64,000 bases of DNA. Origin: Stenopsyche tienmushanensis (lineage: Eukaryota > Arthropoda > Insecta > Trichoptera > Stenopsychidae). Shown here in pieces: positions 21,824 through 32,909 of the stretch. Position numbers and translations under genes: made by a program. The DNA lies in assembly GCA_008973525.1 (NCBI GenBank), contig WACJ01000045.1:558001-622000 (forward strand), written 5' to 3'. Position 1 is the first letter of the stretch, and every line of letters starts with the position of its first letter. The notes below the pieces were generated by a model. It saw nothing but the letters and a program-made list of their open reading frames with translations, was not told where the DNA came from and did no database searches.

Positions 21824-22538
21824 GTACATCATTTAATTGCATGGAGATTTCTTGCATTTCATAACGTCAATCGATGAGCAGCACTTTAAAGTCAATTTAA
21901 AGAAGAACTTTATAAACATAAACGAAAAAGTGCAATGACGAGCCATTTTAAAATGTTACGTTATAATTAATATGAGACTGAAGAAGAAAATTGTGATACG
22001 ACGTATGTGAATGTATCAATTTATTTTTATTCTAATTTATTATAGATTTATAAGTACATACGATTGTTAATAAGGATTCAATATCCTTACTCCTAATAAA
22101 CCACGAAAAATTATCAAAAAAGTGTCAAACTACATTTAAAAAAAAATAGTTATATTTATGTTATTTGACAAGTTGTTCAAAATAATATTTCTGACTGAAT
22201 TAAATTGAAATCTGTATATTTTTCTTAAATTTTATTGACATATTTAATGTATTTTTTTTTTAATAATTCAAAATACTAGCAAACAATATGGGAATCCCAC
22301 GGGTGTTAAAGAAAACGATTTACTATAACACCCAATTGCAAAAAAGGTTTGGTGGCCCTGAATTTTAATACTTGAGCAACATTAATACAACATAAAAGCG
22401 TTTAAAAATATTTTTTTATTTAGTTTGACGAAAATATGACACAGGGTCTGTATCATCAGATAGTAACTGTTGGCAGATGCATGGCACACACGTTGTGTCA
22501 ACGTCATAATATTAAAAGCACAATCAAATACAATGCTA
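21824..22538. other. 3' flank of the transporter
   Basis: AT-rich probable 3' UTR and intergenic DNA. Nothing else seen. Confidence 0.4.
22095..22100 (+). promoter_or_regulatory. Candidate polyadenylation signal for the transporter
   Basis: An AATAAA hexamer about 270 bases after the Tret1-like stop codon, in AT-rich 3' sequence. In such AT-rich DNA a chance match is possible. Confidence 0.35.
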
Positions 22539-22542
22539 TTAA

Positions 22543-23187
22543 CACTTTGAGAACCGCGCTTTTTGGTATGAAAATCCTGTGGGGGCCGCTCGTTTTAGGC
22601 AAATTTCGCAAAAAATCAAGACCTTTATAATAATTAACATATCTTTTTAACCTATGAGTGTATATACGTGAAATTTTCAGGTTATGTTCTACAAATCAAA
22701 GGTATTGATCTGTGATCTTCATTTTACAACTTTCAACCAGTGGCTCTCAAACCAACGAAATACATTTTTTTTCTTTCTATAAATATTACTTGTTATTTAT
22801 ATTTCATTTAAAATTTATTTACTACATGAGGGTGATAATACTTCGCAATTCTATGGAAGGACCGCCACTGGATATGTATATATCCTTTACTTCAGAATCG
22901 TCCAACCTTTTTTGTCTTGGGAGATACTTTTCAATTTAAAATTGTCTTAGGATCGACTTCTAATATGATTCTTATAGGAAATTTATTTACTTTCTTCAAA
23001 CTTAAAACTCAAATTTATATACCCTTTATATCTGTAGAAATATCTGTCAACGAATAGTGAAATATAAGTGTCGGTAACATATTTTTTTTATGATGATGTA
23101 GGCCCACGTTTTTACGCCAAATGGCGTCAGCGGTTCATAACGGTTGGGGAATTTTTACGCCAAAAGGCGTCAGCGGGTCTCAAAGTG
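22543..23187. mobile_element. piggyBac-like MITE
   Basis: 645 bases between TTAA at 22539-22542 and 23188-23191. Terminal inverted repeats CACTTTGAGAACCGC and GCGGGTCTCAAAGTG match at 14 of 15 positions. Near the right end two copies of a motif around TTTTTACGCCAAA(T/A)GGCGTC, each a small hairpin, lie about 46 bases apart. No transposase. Confidence 0.78.
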
Positions 23188-23378
23188 TTAATATATATAT
23201 TTTAAATTAAAAAATCAAAGCATAAACAAATATTTTAAAGAATAATATTAATTAAAATCCACAGGGCTGCGAATTTTTTTTTCGCCATTTACATAATTTG
23301 TTGTACTTAATTATTTTAAATGTATATACAAAGTTTATATACATTTAAAATAATAACGATCATTGCAGTTAGAATTAA

Positions 23379-23887
23379 GGGAGTATTCTAGTCTAGAAAT
23401 GAAAAAAAATCGATTTTTTTTTGCATTGTTTCAAAGTTTAGACTTTTAGGAATATATCAACTAAAAAATATATTCAAAATTGTTATAAATCACAGAGATA
23501 TAACCATTTTAGTGAAGCGGTAATTAAGCCAGTCCTACCAGAATGAAATCTTTAAACGCGTTTTTCTCGAAACTACTCTTTTTTACACGGTTGACATGAT
23601 ATCTCAAGTTTTAATTATTTTTTTACAAAATTTTATTTTTAAAATAATTAAAACTGTGAAAAAATACGGCCTAAAAATGACATTTTTTTAAACAGTCGCC
23701 ATTTTTTTGAAAATATTTTTTTAGGTAGGGATTATAGTGACATCTTCATTAATTAAGATTTTTTTTATATAATTTAAAAATGTCAATAAACACATGGTAA
23801 AAATGTATTTTAACATTATTTTTTGCTTTTTTTTTTTGGAACTGTAAAAAACATCTACAATTTGTGCCTCTAGACTAAAATACCCCC
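23379..23887 (+). mobile_element. TIR element G (MITE), copy 2
   Basis: 509 bases, ends GGGAGTATTCTAGTCTAGA and TCTAGACTAAAATACCCCC, inverted and matching at about 17 of 19. TAA adjoins both ends and may be the target duplication. Longer than the copy at 15307-15679, mainly by an insert containing CTTTAAACGCGTTTTTCTCG. Confidence 0.72.
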
Positions 23888-24247
23888 TAAACTGATTTAT
23901 GTCTTGTTCCCATTGATTCATGTATGCATCTGTTATTGTTGTTTGAAAATAATGCTAACAACAACATGTTTATATAATTTTCATATTTGACAACGGAATA
24001 TGAATTCAGTTCTAAACGGTGAAAGATTGCGCCCACTTTGAACATTGTAAAAATACGATCCTTACTTAAAGTTTTTCTTAATAAATAGCGATACTTAATT
24101 TTTATATATTTTTGTTATTGTAAAAGAATTGTTGAAAATTAATAAAAAAATGATTTTATTAAAATAAATTTAATTTATTTGAAGATTTTTCTCTTGTACA
24201 AAATCTAAGGACCCTATTGAAGATTACAAATATAAATGTCACCCGGT

Positions 24248-24490
24248 TTTTTTTTCGGGATGAGAGCTCAGGCTCCGAAGTCATGAGGTCCGTAGGAAAG
24301 GTCATGGACATGTCGATCACAAGCTTCGTCCTTCACCGCCGTCTCTGATGGGCAGACCATGTGGAACGAATGCCTCGTGCCATATTAGATTCGGGATTGA
24401 ATGGCAGAAGACCGTAGATCAAATGGTAAAAGACGCCTACACGTCTGGACTGGGGCAATAGTATCTGGGACACCATAAGTAACAAATAAG
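24248..24490 (+). pseudogene. RTE-like reverse transcriptase 3' fragment
   Basis: Matches the end of the open element at 43019-44660: GAGAGCTC..., ACCATGAGGTCC-like block, GTCATGGACATG, CTTCGTC...CGCCGTCTC and TGGGCAGACCATGTGG, corresponding to the RRLHWAGQVVRMP region. Frame broken. It lacks the tandem GTAA tail. Confidence 0.65.
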
Positions 24491-24864
24491 TCTGACAAAA
24501 TCGGTAAGAGTCCTAAAGGATCAAACTTTGTAATAATATTGTAGCGTCAGATAGGTTGAAACTTAGGGTTTGGTGGGATCTTTTTCTGATGATCAGGAAA
24601 CCAAAAAGTCCTCTTGAGCTATCATGTCAAGCTTCCTGATACGGTGATCTGCTTAGGGGTTTGATATGAACGTCTATCTTCTTATATCTTCTTCGAATGT
24701 CTTCGACGATTCCCAGCCAACGTTACAATATTTTGGGCTATTTTAGCGAAAATTTTTGTTTTCTTAGAAATTTAATTTTGTACCCAAATAGCACCCTCTA
24801 TTATTTCGTTTGCGTTAATTTCAAATAATAGAAAGATTAACTCCGAAGTTTGATTTCTATCACA

Positions 24865-25590
24865 CTACAATTCATGTTTTAAGAGTAAAATATCTTCATA
24901 AAACTGAAAAAACCCGGATTCAATTGATTTCCTGAAATATTTCTGGGGGATGGAATTCCGAATTGAAATTCGCGCTAAATCAAGTAACGAATATATTTTT
25001 TTAGGCCAGTCACTTGGTACTTTTGCTCCAGCTTTAACCATCAATGTTACTAGTTTATCAAGCCTTTTATTGTTTGCTAATTCTAAGCAACTTTCATTGA
25101 ATATATCTGAACCCAGAGAGCAATCAGCTTTGGCTATGATGAGGAGTTTCGCTTTGTCGATTCTGTTGAAAATAATGTAATATTTGAATTGCGCTGTGTG
25201 AATTGTTTTATATCACAAAAAATATCCTACCTGTTAAGACGTATTGCTTTATATAAAACCGTTTCATATCCTTTAACAGAATTAACAGAACAGAATAAAC
25301 AGAATAAATCAAGTTTGCCTCCAAACTCTTCAAACAATATTAAAACATCTGCAAATTTATTTGCATCGAATGTAACAGCAATGTGAAGAATGCTCATGTT
25401 TGTTCTCCAATTTTGGCTATTGACGAGATTTCCATCTGAAAGGAAAACGTTTTTACTAGATAAACTAGATTTATGTTATCTGTTAAAAAAAAAACAAATA
25501 AATTATATACTCTCACTTATTTTCAATAAACGTTTCAGTATATCTAAATACCCTTTTTCCGTTGCAAATAGAGCTGCATTGTTACCACGA
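24865..25590 (-). pseudogene. Ankyrin-repeat gene tail, copy 1 (5'-truncated)
   Basis: Three exons on the - strand: about 25513-25590, 25231-25435 and 24865-25162 (ending at TAG). They join in frame: GNNAALFATEKGYLDILKRL, then SILHIAVTFDANKFADVL and ETVLYKAIRLN, then DKAKLLIIAKADCSLGS and KLVTLMVKAGAKVPSDWP. The ALF..A..GYLDILK, SILHIAV and LVTLMVKAGA patterns are ankyrin repeats. It is a close paralog of 30280-31030. Just 5' of GNN the frame has a stop, and an R1-like element adjoins at about 25.6 kb, so the 5' part is lost; whether it is transcribed is unknown. Confidence 0.65.
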
Positions 25591-25626
25591 CTTTTTTAGT
25601 CACTCTGCCTTTGCTTAGTTCTATAT

Positions 25627-26400
25627 GATACAGGCTGAGCATTAAATCACGTAAGTTCTCTGAATTTCGTCTTTCACTTTGTTATTTTTGTTAGACAGAA
25701 GACTTCCTATATTTTCTTCCGTCCCAAAGATTCAGAGAAATCCAGATAAAAGCCCAAGACGCCCTCGGTGATCTCTGTCGTCGCGTCAAGAAAGCGGCTT
25801 TGTTTAGTTGCCAGGAGAGGTAGTCTGCGTCGGTCGTCGGCCGCCACCTCTCACTTTCTTCCTCTTGGTTAGGCACCATCTGAGATGTCACTGGGCCATC
25901 CCGGATCACTGGACGTCTCAGTTCCTCACAGGTCACGGGCTAATTGGGGACTCGTTGGTTAGGTTTGGACTTTCAACAATTTCAGAGTGTCCATGCGGAG
26001 ATCCGTTCATGAACGCAGACCATGCTTTGTGGTCATTTTCGGGCATGGCTTTTGATCGCGAGGCGTTCCTTCGTTGTGTCAATGGTTCGAAATTCGGATC
26101 TGTTGGATACGGAAACCTTGTAGCCATTCTCTCTGATTTTAGGGCATTTAGGGCTTTTTGTAAAAGTTTTGAGGGAAAATGCATTCCCGGGGCTTTCTAC
26201 GATCTCCATCTAGAAGTCCTTCTGTGCGACCGGTAACAATTAGTGGGCTCGCACCCTTTTTTTCGAAGCCGTAAGTAAGACTCAAAACTCTTTCCTACCT
26301 TATACAACATATATTTATTTAATTATTTTCTTCTATTTAATTTTTAAACAATTTTTATCTATATATTTATCCTAGCCTAGAATCTCAAAGTAAAATTAGA
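25627..26400 (+). pseudogene. R1-like retrotransposon 3' region, uninterrupted copy
   Basis: The frame at 25808-26236 reads TSQFLTGHGLIGDSL, then SECPCGDPFMNADHALW, a C-x-C...H pattern of R1-clade ORF2 ends (final Cys replaced by Ser in WSFSGM), then GNLVAILSDFRAF and FYDLHLEVLL. It is the reference for showing that 2388-3472 is an insertion. Followed at 26405 by repeat A. Upstream part frameshifted. Confidence 0.72.
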
Positions 26401-26404
26401 TTCA

Positions 26405-26720
26405 TTAGCTAGCTTGGATGATTTTGGGCGTGAGCAGCCCATATGCAGCTGTCCATGTGAGAAGTATGCACGCATACCCTGTGTGTTTCTGTTATCTGTT
26501 AATGCTCACAACGGAAACTGCAGACGTTTCAATTCGAATAGCATATCAGTCGGAATCATTGGGACACAACCTCTTTTTGAAATTTTCCATTTCAAACTGT
26601 AGTTCCAATGATATTATTCATTTTTTTTTCACTAAAAACCTGGTACAGTTGCTACATGTTTCGGAGAAGAATTATAGGCACGCCAACTTTCAGTGTTAAA
26701 GTATCCAATTCAAATATATT
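26405..26720 (+). repeat. Dispersed repeat A, copy 2
   Basis: Same orientation and distance to the R1-like module as copy 1, supporting membership of one element. Shares GGGCGTGAGCAGCCC, CCATGTGAGAAG and GGCACGCCAACTTTCAGTGT. Confidence 0.68.
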
Positions 26721-27130
26721 TTTATATAGATATAATATAAATAATGTTGTCCTTATGTTTTGTTCGTGTGTTTATGTGACATTTAATCAATGCCTTTACA
26801 TACAACTCATCAAAAAATAACTTTTTTAATTTTATCTCGCTGATAAACGTACCACATATTGAAAACCACTGTTTTGTTTAAATATATCGGTGTAGTAAGC
26901 CTTTTTGTAGGCACCACTAAAATTTCGTTTCAATCTATTAGCTGGTTTAATATAGATATTTGAATTAGGATGGTCATCAATGGTATGGGTGGAGCCAGAA
27001 ATATAACCCCCCCCCCCCCCAAGGGACTACCAATAGATCCCGCGATCAAACCAAGTGACTGGCTACTAAAATATAAAAAAATGGGTCTTCTGATTTTAAT
27101 AAAAAAATAGTTTGACTGAATAAAACTCAC

Positions 27131-27243
27131 AGTGGCATGAGGTACCACGAAAGCAGCCAATAAGCATTTTCATCCAGTTTCTTATAGCCACAACAGCCGG
27201 TAAACCCCTTCATATATTGACAGCCTTTTCTTTTTAAATTCGT
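27131..27243 (-). pseudogene. Orphan ankyrin-gene-type exon, decayed copy
   Basis: Copy of the exon at 58560-58684, with acceptor ctactgtag and donor ACT/gtgagt preserved, but the reading frame is shifted and has stops. The shared block runs beyond the exon on both sides (to about 26935 and 27280) and includes a poly-C run at 27006-27020 also present in the other copy. Confidence 0.5.
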
Positions 27244-27345
27244 CTACAGTAGGCACATGATGCTTTTTAGACAAACAATAATAAATTAATTTAAAAAAAG
27301 ACATGTTTAGAAGTATTCCAACCAATTTACAATATTAATATATAT

Positions 27346-27600
27346 ATATAGGGTGTTTTGAACATGGATCGACAATTTTTTGGGGGTTAGGGAGGGTCTT
27401 TTACTACGCTTCATACATAGGCCCTATGTCCCAAGTGTCAGGGTTGTCAACATTTTTTTTTCGATATTTTAAAAAAATACACAAAACTTCACCTTTAAAT
27501 CGTCGATAATATTTTAATCTGTGGTTGGAATAGCACGAAATAACTTTTGTATTTGTATTTTGATTATTTTATGTTATTTAAAAAAAAATACTTTTGAGGC
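27346..27600 (+). repeat. Dispersed repeat F, copy 1 (Tc1-like element end)
   Basis: Begins GGGTGTTTTGAACATGGATC, then GACAATTTTTTGGGGGTTAG, CATAGGCCCTATGT and AAGTGTCAGGGTTGTC. Also at 34905-35178 (inverted) and 60135-60340. The adjacent 27664-27765 (- strand) reads TRKKCHACIRSKGGQFGQIL then stop, like the C-terminus of a family of insect Tc1/IS630-type transposases, so repeat F is probably that element's end. Confidence 0.55.
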
Positions 27601-27789
27601 TCTAAAATCACATTAAAAAAAAGGGTTAAGAAAGAATTTTGTATGCTTATAATGTTTTTAATAAATTTATTTACAAAATTTGTCCAAATTGGCCACCTTT
27701 ACTTCGTATGCATGCATGACACTTTTTTCTTGTTTCAACTGTAGTTGTCTGAAGCATTATTTCCTTCGATTAATTACGAGTTGCGCAAC

Positions 27790-27895
27790 ATAGTATGCTA
27801 CTTCTCGCCTTATTTCTTCAGTGACAGGATCAAGAAACTTCCTATCCAACGGAATAAATGTATTTCGAATGAAGGGAACTATATAAAAAAATAAA
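27790..27895 (+). pseudogene. Mariner transposase C-terminal fragment
   Basis: Reads FFSDRIKKLPIQRNKC and ISNEGNYIKK, close to the usual C-terminal end of mariner transposases. The same end is seen at 44674-44885. Confidence 0.6.
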
Positions 27896-28139
27896 ATACT
27901 ACATCACTTATAAATTTGTACAGTAAAATTCTGAGTTATATTTGAATACTCCTGTAGTATGAGCGTTTACTTAACAAATAATTAGTATTAAAATATGAAA
28001 AAAATCGTAAATATATTATAATTGAATCTAAAGAAACATTTGGTGGTTTGGATTATCCGTGGTTTTCAGTTATCTGTGTCTTTCCTCCCAAGTATTAATC
28101 CGGATAATCGAGAGTCTATATTTGTACATTTATAATATG

Positions 28140-28330
28140 CAATAGATGTAGCTGGGTTGCTCCAGATTACTGGACGTCCCAATTCCTCACAGGCGACGGG
28201 CAGTTTAGGCTATATAGGTCGCGAGGCGTTCATTCAAAATGTCAGCAGTCTGAAAGGCGGACCGGTTGAACACACAAACCTTGTGTTCATCTTTTAGGGC
28301 ATTTAGAGCTTTCTGTATGAGCTATGGGGA
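28140..28330 (+). pseudogene. R1-like 3' module fragment
   Basis: Short copy: ACTGGACGTCCCAATTCCTC, the GGTCGCGAGGCGTTC block and CCGGTTGA-CACA-AACCTTGTG, in the same order as at 25808-26236 but with a deletion that removes the Cys/His motif. Confidence 0.55.
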
Positions 28331-29213
28331 GCTAGGCTAGCATGATCACAAAAAGTTGGACCAATATATAACTCGGGTTAGAGGGAGGTACTTCGCTTGC
28401 CCTTTCAAAAAGCATAGAAACCGTCGTATGTCCTCACCCAACTAAAAACTTCTATTCATATAACCTTAATCTGGTTTATCATCAAATTTAATGTTATGGA
28501 AAATCCCCTCTCTTAAAAATGTACTACTCTGGGAAAGTCCGAGGAAAAAATGTAGAAATGTCATATTGAAAGAATGTTATTTATTTGATTTAGATGATGT
28601 TAGCAATTGATCTATGATTATTAATATAAATTTAAATAATGATAAATGCCGGTAGAAGAAGACACTTACAATTGATTTCTGATCAAATTTTGATGATGTC
28701 AAATCATTTAGAGTAGATCTTGTTAATCGTTACGAAAAAATAAATACAATTATTAATTTATTTGCTCAATGAGGAATACGATATTTAGAATAATACAATT
28801 TACTTACATTTCAGCAGTTTTTTTTATATTTCATTCTGCACCCTTTATTTTATTCAAATGAATGATGAACTGTGAGAAGCGAGCAATTTCCATATCAATT
28901 GCGAATTAGTATAAAGTTTCATAGAAATCAGTCATTCATCTTTATTATCTCCAAGCGTTTTCAATCTTTCCTATTCTGTTTGATTTTAAGAAAATGTATA
29001 CAATGTGGTAGATAAAATGTACAAGACGATATCGCGCATTATGAATTTAATACACATAATAATATATACACATGCAAGATTCACCAGATCAACCGTTCAC
29101 TCGATTGCAACTGTCAAACAGCCGATAGCAACGCGCTATGTATCAATGTAATTTTGCTCGCTACAGAGTTTAAAACGTAATTCCAATCGGCTATTAATTG
29201 TGAGTTTAACCAT
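28331..29213. other. Intergenic, no gene seen
   Basis: AT-rich, no recognisable frame or shared repeat. Confidence 0.4.
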
Positions 29214-29221
29214 ATAATATT

Positions 29222-29806
29222 CAGAGCCGTAACTAGGGTATGAAGCGCCCGTGGCAAATATCTAACTTAATGCCCCCCCCCCCTCCACCCCGATATCCAA
29301 TTTATTTTTTTAAGGTAACTAATACTATAATAATATATGTTTTAAAATAATATACAAAGACAGTAAAAAAAAAACGATCTAACGTATAGATGGCGGTTAC
29401 TGTTGTAAAAAATACTATGATAGAAGTTTCTAGAAGCTATTTTGCTTCCGTGATCGTACAGATCATAGAAAATGCCGCAAAAGGCTCTAAAAGAGAACGG
29501 AGTGGCCATAAGGTTTCTATGCTCAATCGGTCCGCTTTTCGAACCGCTGATATAACAAGTGAGCGGCTCGTGATCGGATGCCATACACGAACATAGTAAT
29601 AACGAAGAAAAGAAAATTAGACAACTTAATATATATTATAAAAATGGACAGAGTCAATCAGTGTTGATTTATGTAAAGTAGAATTGGTTGGGTAAAATAA
29701 AAACTATGCACAACTCTCTACCGGGTCGTTATTCTGCGTTTTGCGCCCCAAGTCCAGTTGCGCCCGTGGCGGGCGCCTGCTTTGCCACGCCCTAGTTACG
29801 ACCCTG
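29222..29806. mobile_element. hAT MITE carrying an R1-like fragment, copy 2
   Basis: Ends CAGAGCCGTAACTAGGG and CCCTAGTTACGACCCTG, inverted and matching at 15 of 17; perfect 8-bp duplications ATAATATT at 29214-29221 and 29807-29814. Inside, on the - strand, 29455-29590 reads ASDHEPLTCYISGSKSGPI and RNLMATPFSFRAFCG, homologous to the R1-like ORF2 end. Opposite in orientation to copy 1. Confidence 0.87.
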
Positions 29807-30279
29807 ATAATATTTATTAAAATGTTTGCAACACATGATCTGGTAAAATTCGCATATGTTGCTTAATAATGATATACTCACGTTTAAGTTTTAAGACCTA
29901 TGATTTAAAAAAACAGCATATAAAGGATTCAGGAACATCAAACTATTGTGTTGGCACTAATCGTGAAAAATTATATAAACGGAAATATTCAATTTTATGT
30001 GGGATTTTTAAGGTTTAGCCTATCTGTAATGCGTTTATACTATATTGAGTTTGAGCGACTCGAGAGATTCGAGATGTATATTTTCAAAAAAATCGTTCGA
30101 ACCTTATCGGGACGCATTTTCAGACACGGTTAATAAATAAATGAACGACCCACGCATTGGTTGTCTATTAACCCTTTGATGAGCACTCACATGTTGCGAG
30201 CAGTGCTCCATAGTGCTTTATTTACAATGCCGTGCTTCTATTTTTAATAAGAAGATGAACTCAATCTGACCGAAGTCGG

Positions 30280-31030
30280 TTATTTATCATACCACAATTC
30301 GTATTTAAAAAGTAAAAATTCTTCGTAAAACTCAAATAATTCAATTGATTTCCTGAAATATTTCTGGGGGATGGAATTCCGAATTGAAATTCGCGCTAAA
30401 TCAAATAACGAGTTTAATTCTTTAGGCCAGGCACTTGGTACTTTTGCTCCAGCTTTAATCATTAATGTTACTAGTTTATCAAGTCTTTTATCGTTTGCTA
30501 ATTCTAAGCAACTGTCTTTTAATATATTTGAACCCAGACAGCAATCAGCTTTGGCTATTATGAGGAGTTTCGCATTGTCGATTCTGTTGAAAATAATATA
30601 ATATTTGAATTGCGCTGTGTGAATTGTTTTATTTCACAAAAAATATCCTACTTGTTAAGACGTATTGCTTTGTATAAAGCCGTTTCTTCTCTTTTTTTAC
30701 AGAATAAATCAAGTTTGCCTCCAAATTCTTCCAAGCATATTAAAATATTCGCAAATTTTTTTACATCAAATTTAACAGCAATGTGAAGAATGCTTATCCC
30801 AGTTATCGAATTTTGGCTATTGACGAGATTTCCATCTGAAATGAAAATGTTTTTACTAGATAAACTAGATTTATGTTAGCTGTAAAAAAACGAAGAAATT
30901 ATGTACTCTCACCAATTTTCAATAAACACTTCAGTATATCTAAATATCCTTTTTCCGCTGCAAATAGAGCTGCATTGTTACCATCTTCTCCGCCTTCGCT
31001 TAGTTGTTCTATGAGAGCTTCTAGCATTTC
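30280..31030 (-). CDS. Ankyrin-repeat gene tail, copy 2 (partial)
   Basis: Three - strand exons, 30913-31030, 30652-30835 and 30280-30583, with matching splice phases and a TAA end. Product: EMLEALIEQLSEGGEDG, then NNAALFAAEKGYLDILKCLL, ISILHIAVKFDVKKFANIL, ETALYKAIRLN, IDNAKLLIIAKADCCLG, LVTLMIKAGAKVPSAWP, and a C-terminal tail ending in YELWYDK. Ankyrin repeats presumably bind a protein partner; no partner or function can be named. No stop interrupts these exons, unlike copy 1, but no 5' exons were found before the R1-like element at 31.3 kb, so it is partial or its start is not recognisable. The acceptor chosen for the first exon (tttttaaag at 31031) is a guess. Confidence 0.6.
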
Positions 31031-31329
31031 CTTTAAAAAGTGAAGATTCAAATCGTGTATGCACAGACAATGAAGACCAAATAAATGGATAAAGACACAA
31101 TTTATCGAAATAAACTCGGAGCAATTAGTTTAAGTGCATGGGTGTCATCTGGGTGAGCCGAAACGGGAGTTCTTGTTGCGTAAAGATCTCTTTCGAATAA
31201 CGATACTTTTTTTGTGGGGGATTCAAAAAGAAATTGAGTCCTTATAAATAATGTATTTAGATGTAGATTGGTAAAGTTTATAAGTATTTAATTATTTTAA
31301 ATCATCAATTTCAATCAAAACGAAATAAA

Positions 31330-32885
31330 CTCCGATCTGCGAACATAGATCCGTTTTTGAGCAGCCCAGAAAACCTCAAAACAACGGTAGATAAGCTCTT
31401 TCCGAGCTCACCACCAGTGGAAACGGTGCCCACATCCCTTGGAACATCTGAGGAAACGGGATCCTCCTTCAACGTGGGAGAGTTCGCCAAGGCTGCAAAG
31501 CGTCTGGCGACGAAGAAAGCCTTCAGACTGGATGGCCATCGGCCTGGTCGCCGACATTGACCCGGACCTCCTGCTAACTGTATTCAATACCTGTTTTTTC
31601 GGGAGGGGTCTTCCCGGCACCTTGGAAGCGCCAGAAGCTGGTGCTCATCCCCAAAGGGAAGACAACATCGGGACCGACGGCATATAGGCCGTCGGCGTTG
31701 TGCATGTTGGACGGGCTAGGGAAACTGCTGGAGAGACTATTACTCCAGCGACTCTAGCAGTTTATTGAATCCGTGTTTATCCCGCAACAGTACGGCTTCC
31801 GTGGAGGCCGCTCCACAATCGATGCTATCACCGAGGTTGTTGACACGGTGAGACAGGCGTGGGGTGGCAGTGTCAAGACAAGTAAACACGTGGTAATAAC
31901 AGCCCAGGATGTCAAGAACGCTTTCAACTCCGTAAGGTGGAACTTGATAAATAGGGTCTTGAAGTAAATTGATGTCCCACCATACTTAACCAGAATGGTG
32001 GAGAGCCACCTGCACGAGAGGACATTGATATATTCAGAAGCCGACGAGACGAGCAAACAAATACCAGTCGCCGCGGGAGTCCTACAGGGCTCGGTGCTCG
32101 GACAGAGGAGAAGTGTGATTTGAGTCACATCAGCAAATCGCACAGTGTCAGAAGATACAGTCTTGGCACTGACTGCCATACCTCCAATCGACCTGCTCAC
32201 CAAGGAAAGAAAAGTTATATACACTGGAGAAACCAGACAGAGCGCCAGGCGCCACATCATGGCGGAATATCAGGCCCGATGAGACAGCTCCGCCAAAAGC
32301 CGATGGACACATCGGCTCATTCCGGACCTAAAGACCTGGGCATCCATAAAACGAGGCCAGCTTTGCTACCATCTCACCCAGGCACTCACTGGAATGCCAC
32401 CACTGTGGAGCGTAGCTGAACGATGCCACGCATACGCTATTCGGCTGTCTGGCCTGGAGCACAGAAAAGAACGCACTGCGGGGGGAGCTTGAAGTTAATT
32501 CACTCACACCCAGCAACATGATGCTAACCAATGCCAGAGCATGGAACGTGCTATGCGGATACGTAGCGAGCGTTATGTTGCAGAAGGAAGATGCTGAACG
32601 ACTGAGACGTCGGGCACACATTGAAGCATCCTCATCCTCCTAAAGCTATAGAGAGTGTTAACATGAGGCCTAAGAGGGATACATTCCGCCACCCTAGAGC
32701 AATACTTTATGGTAGCCGGGTGGCGGCGGAACCGGAGGAGGGGTTTAGTGAGTCAAACCTCACGCTACCCCAGAATGGCGGTATCTTATGAAGATTCTCC
32801 TTCTTCGAAAGCAAAAAAGGACAAGAACGAAATAACTCTCATTATTGTCATTCTTCAGAGTAAACACAATTAAAAAAAAAAAAAA
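31330..32885 (+). pseudogene. R1-like retrotransposon ORF2, internally deleted, with poly-A
   Basis: Pieces in order: FNVGEFAKAAKRLATKKAF (start of the RT domain), PQQYGFRGGRSTIDAITEVV, KHVVITAQDVKNAFNSVRW (RT palm with the Asp), VAAGVLQGSVLG, then directly ANRTVSEDTVLALTAIPPID and RWTHRLIPDL...LTQALTG. The stretch that should hold the catalytic YADD box and the thumb is missing between GVLQGSVLG and ANRTVSED, i.e. near 32110-32135. Several frameshifts. A 3' UTR runs to a poly-A at about 32872-32885. Confidence 0.8.
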
Positions 32886-32909
32886 TACAACACATTAAAA
32901 ACCGATACA

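Noticed and set aside
24950..25180. + strand frames at 24950-25180 and 30371-30601
   Set aside because: Antisense to the terminal exons of the ankyrin tails, where the - strand gives ankyrin repeats and splice sites.
27006..27020. Poly-C tract as a functional element
   Set aside because: Simple homopolymer, also in the duplicate at 58352; length is prone to sequencing error. Kept only as a marker of the duplication.
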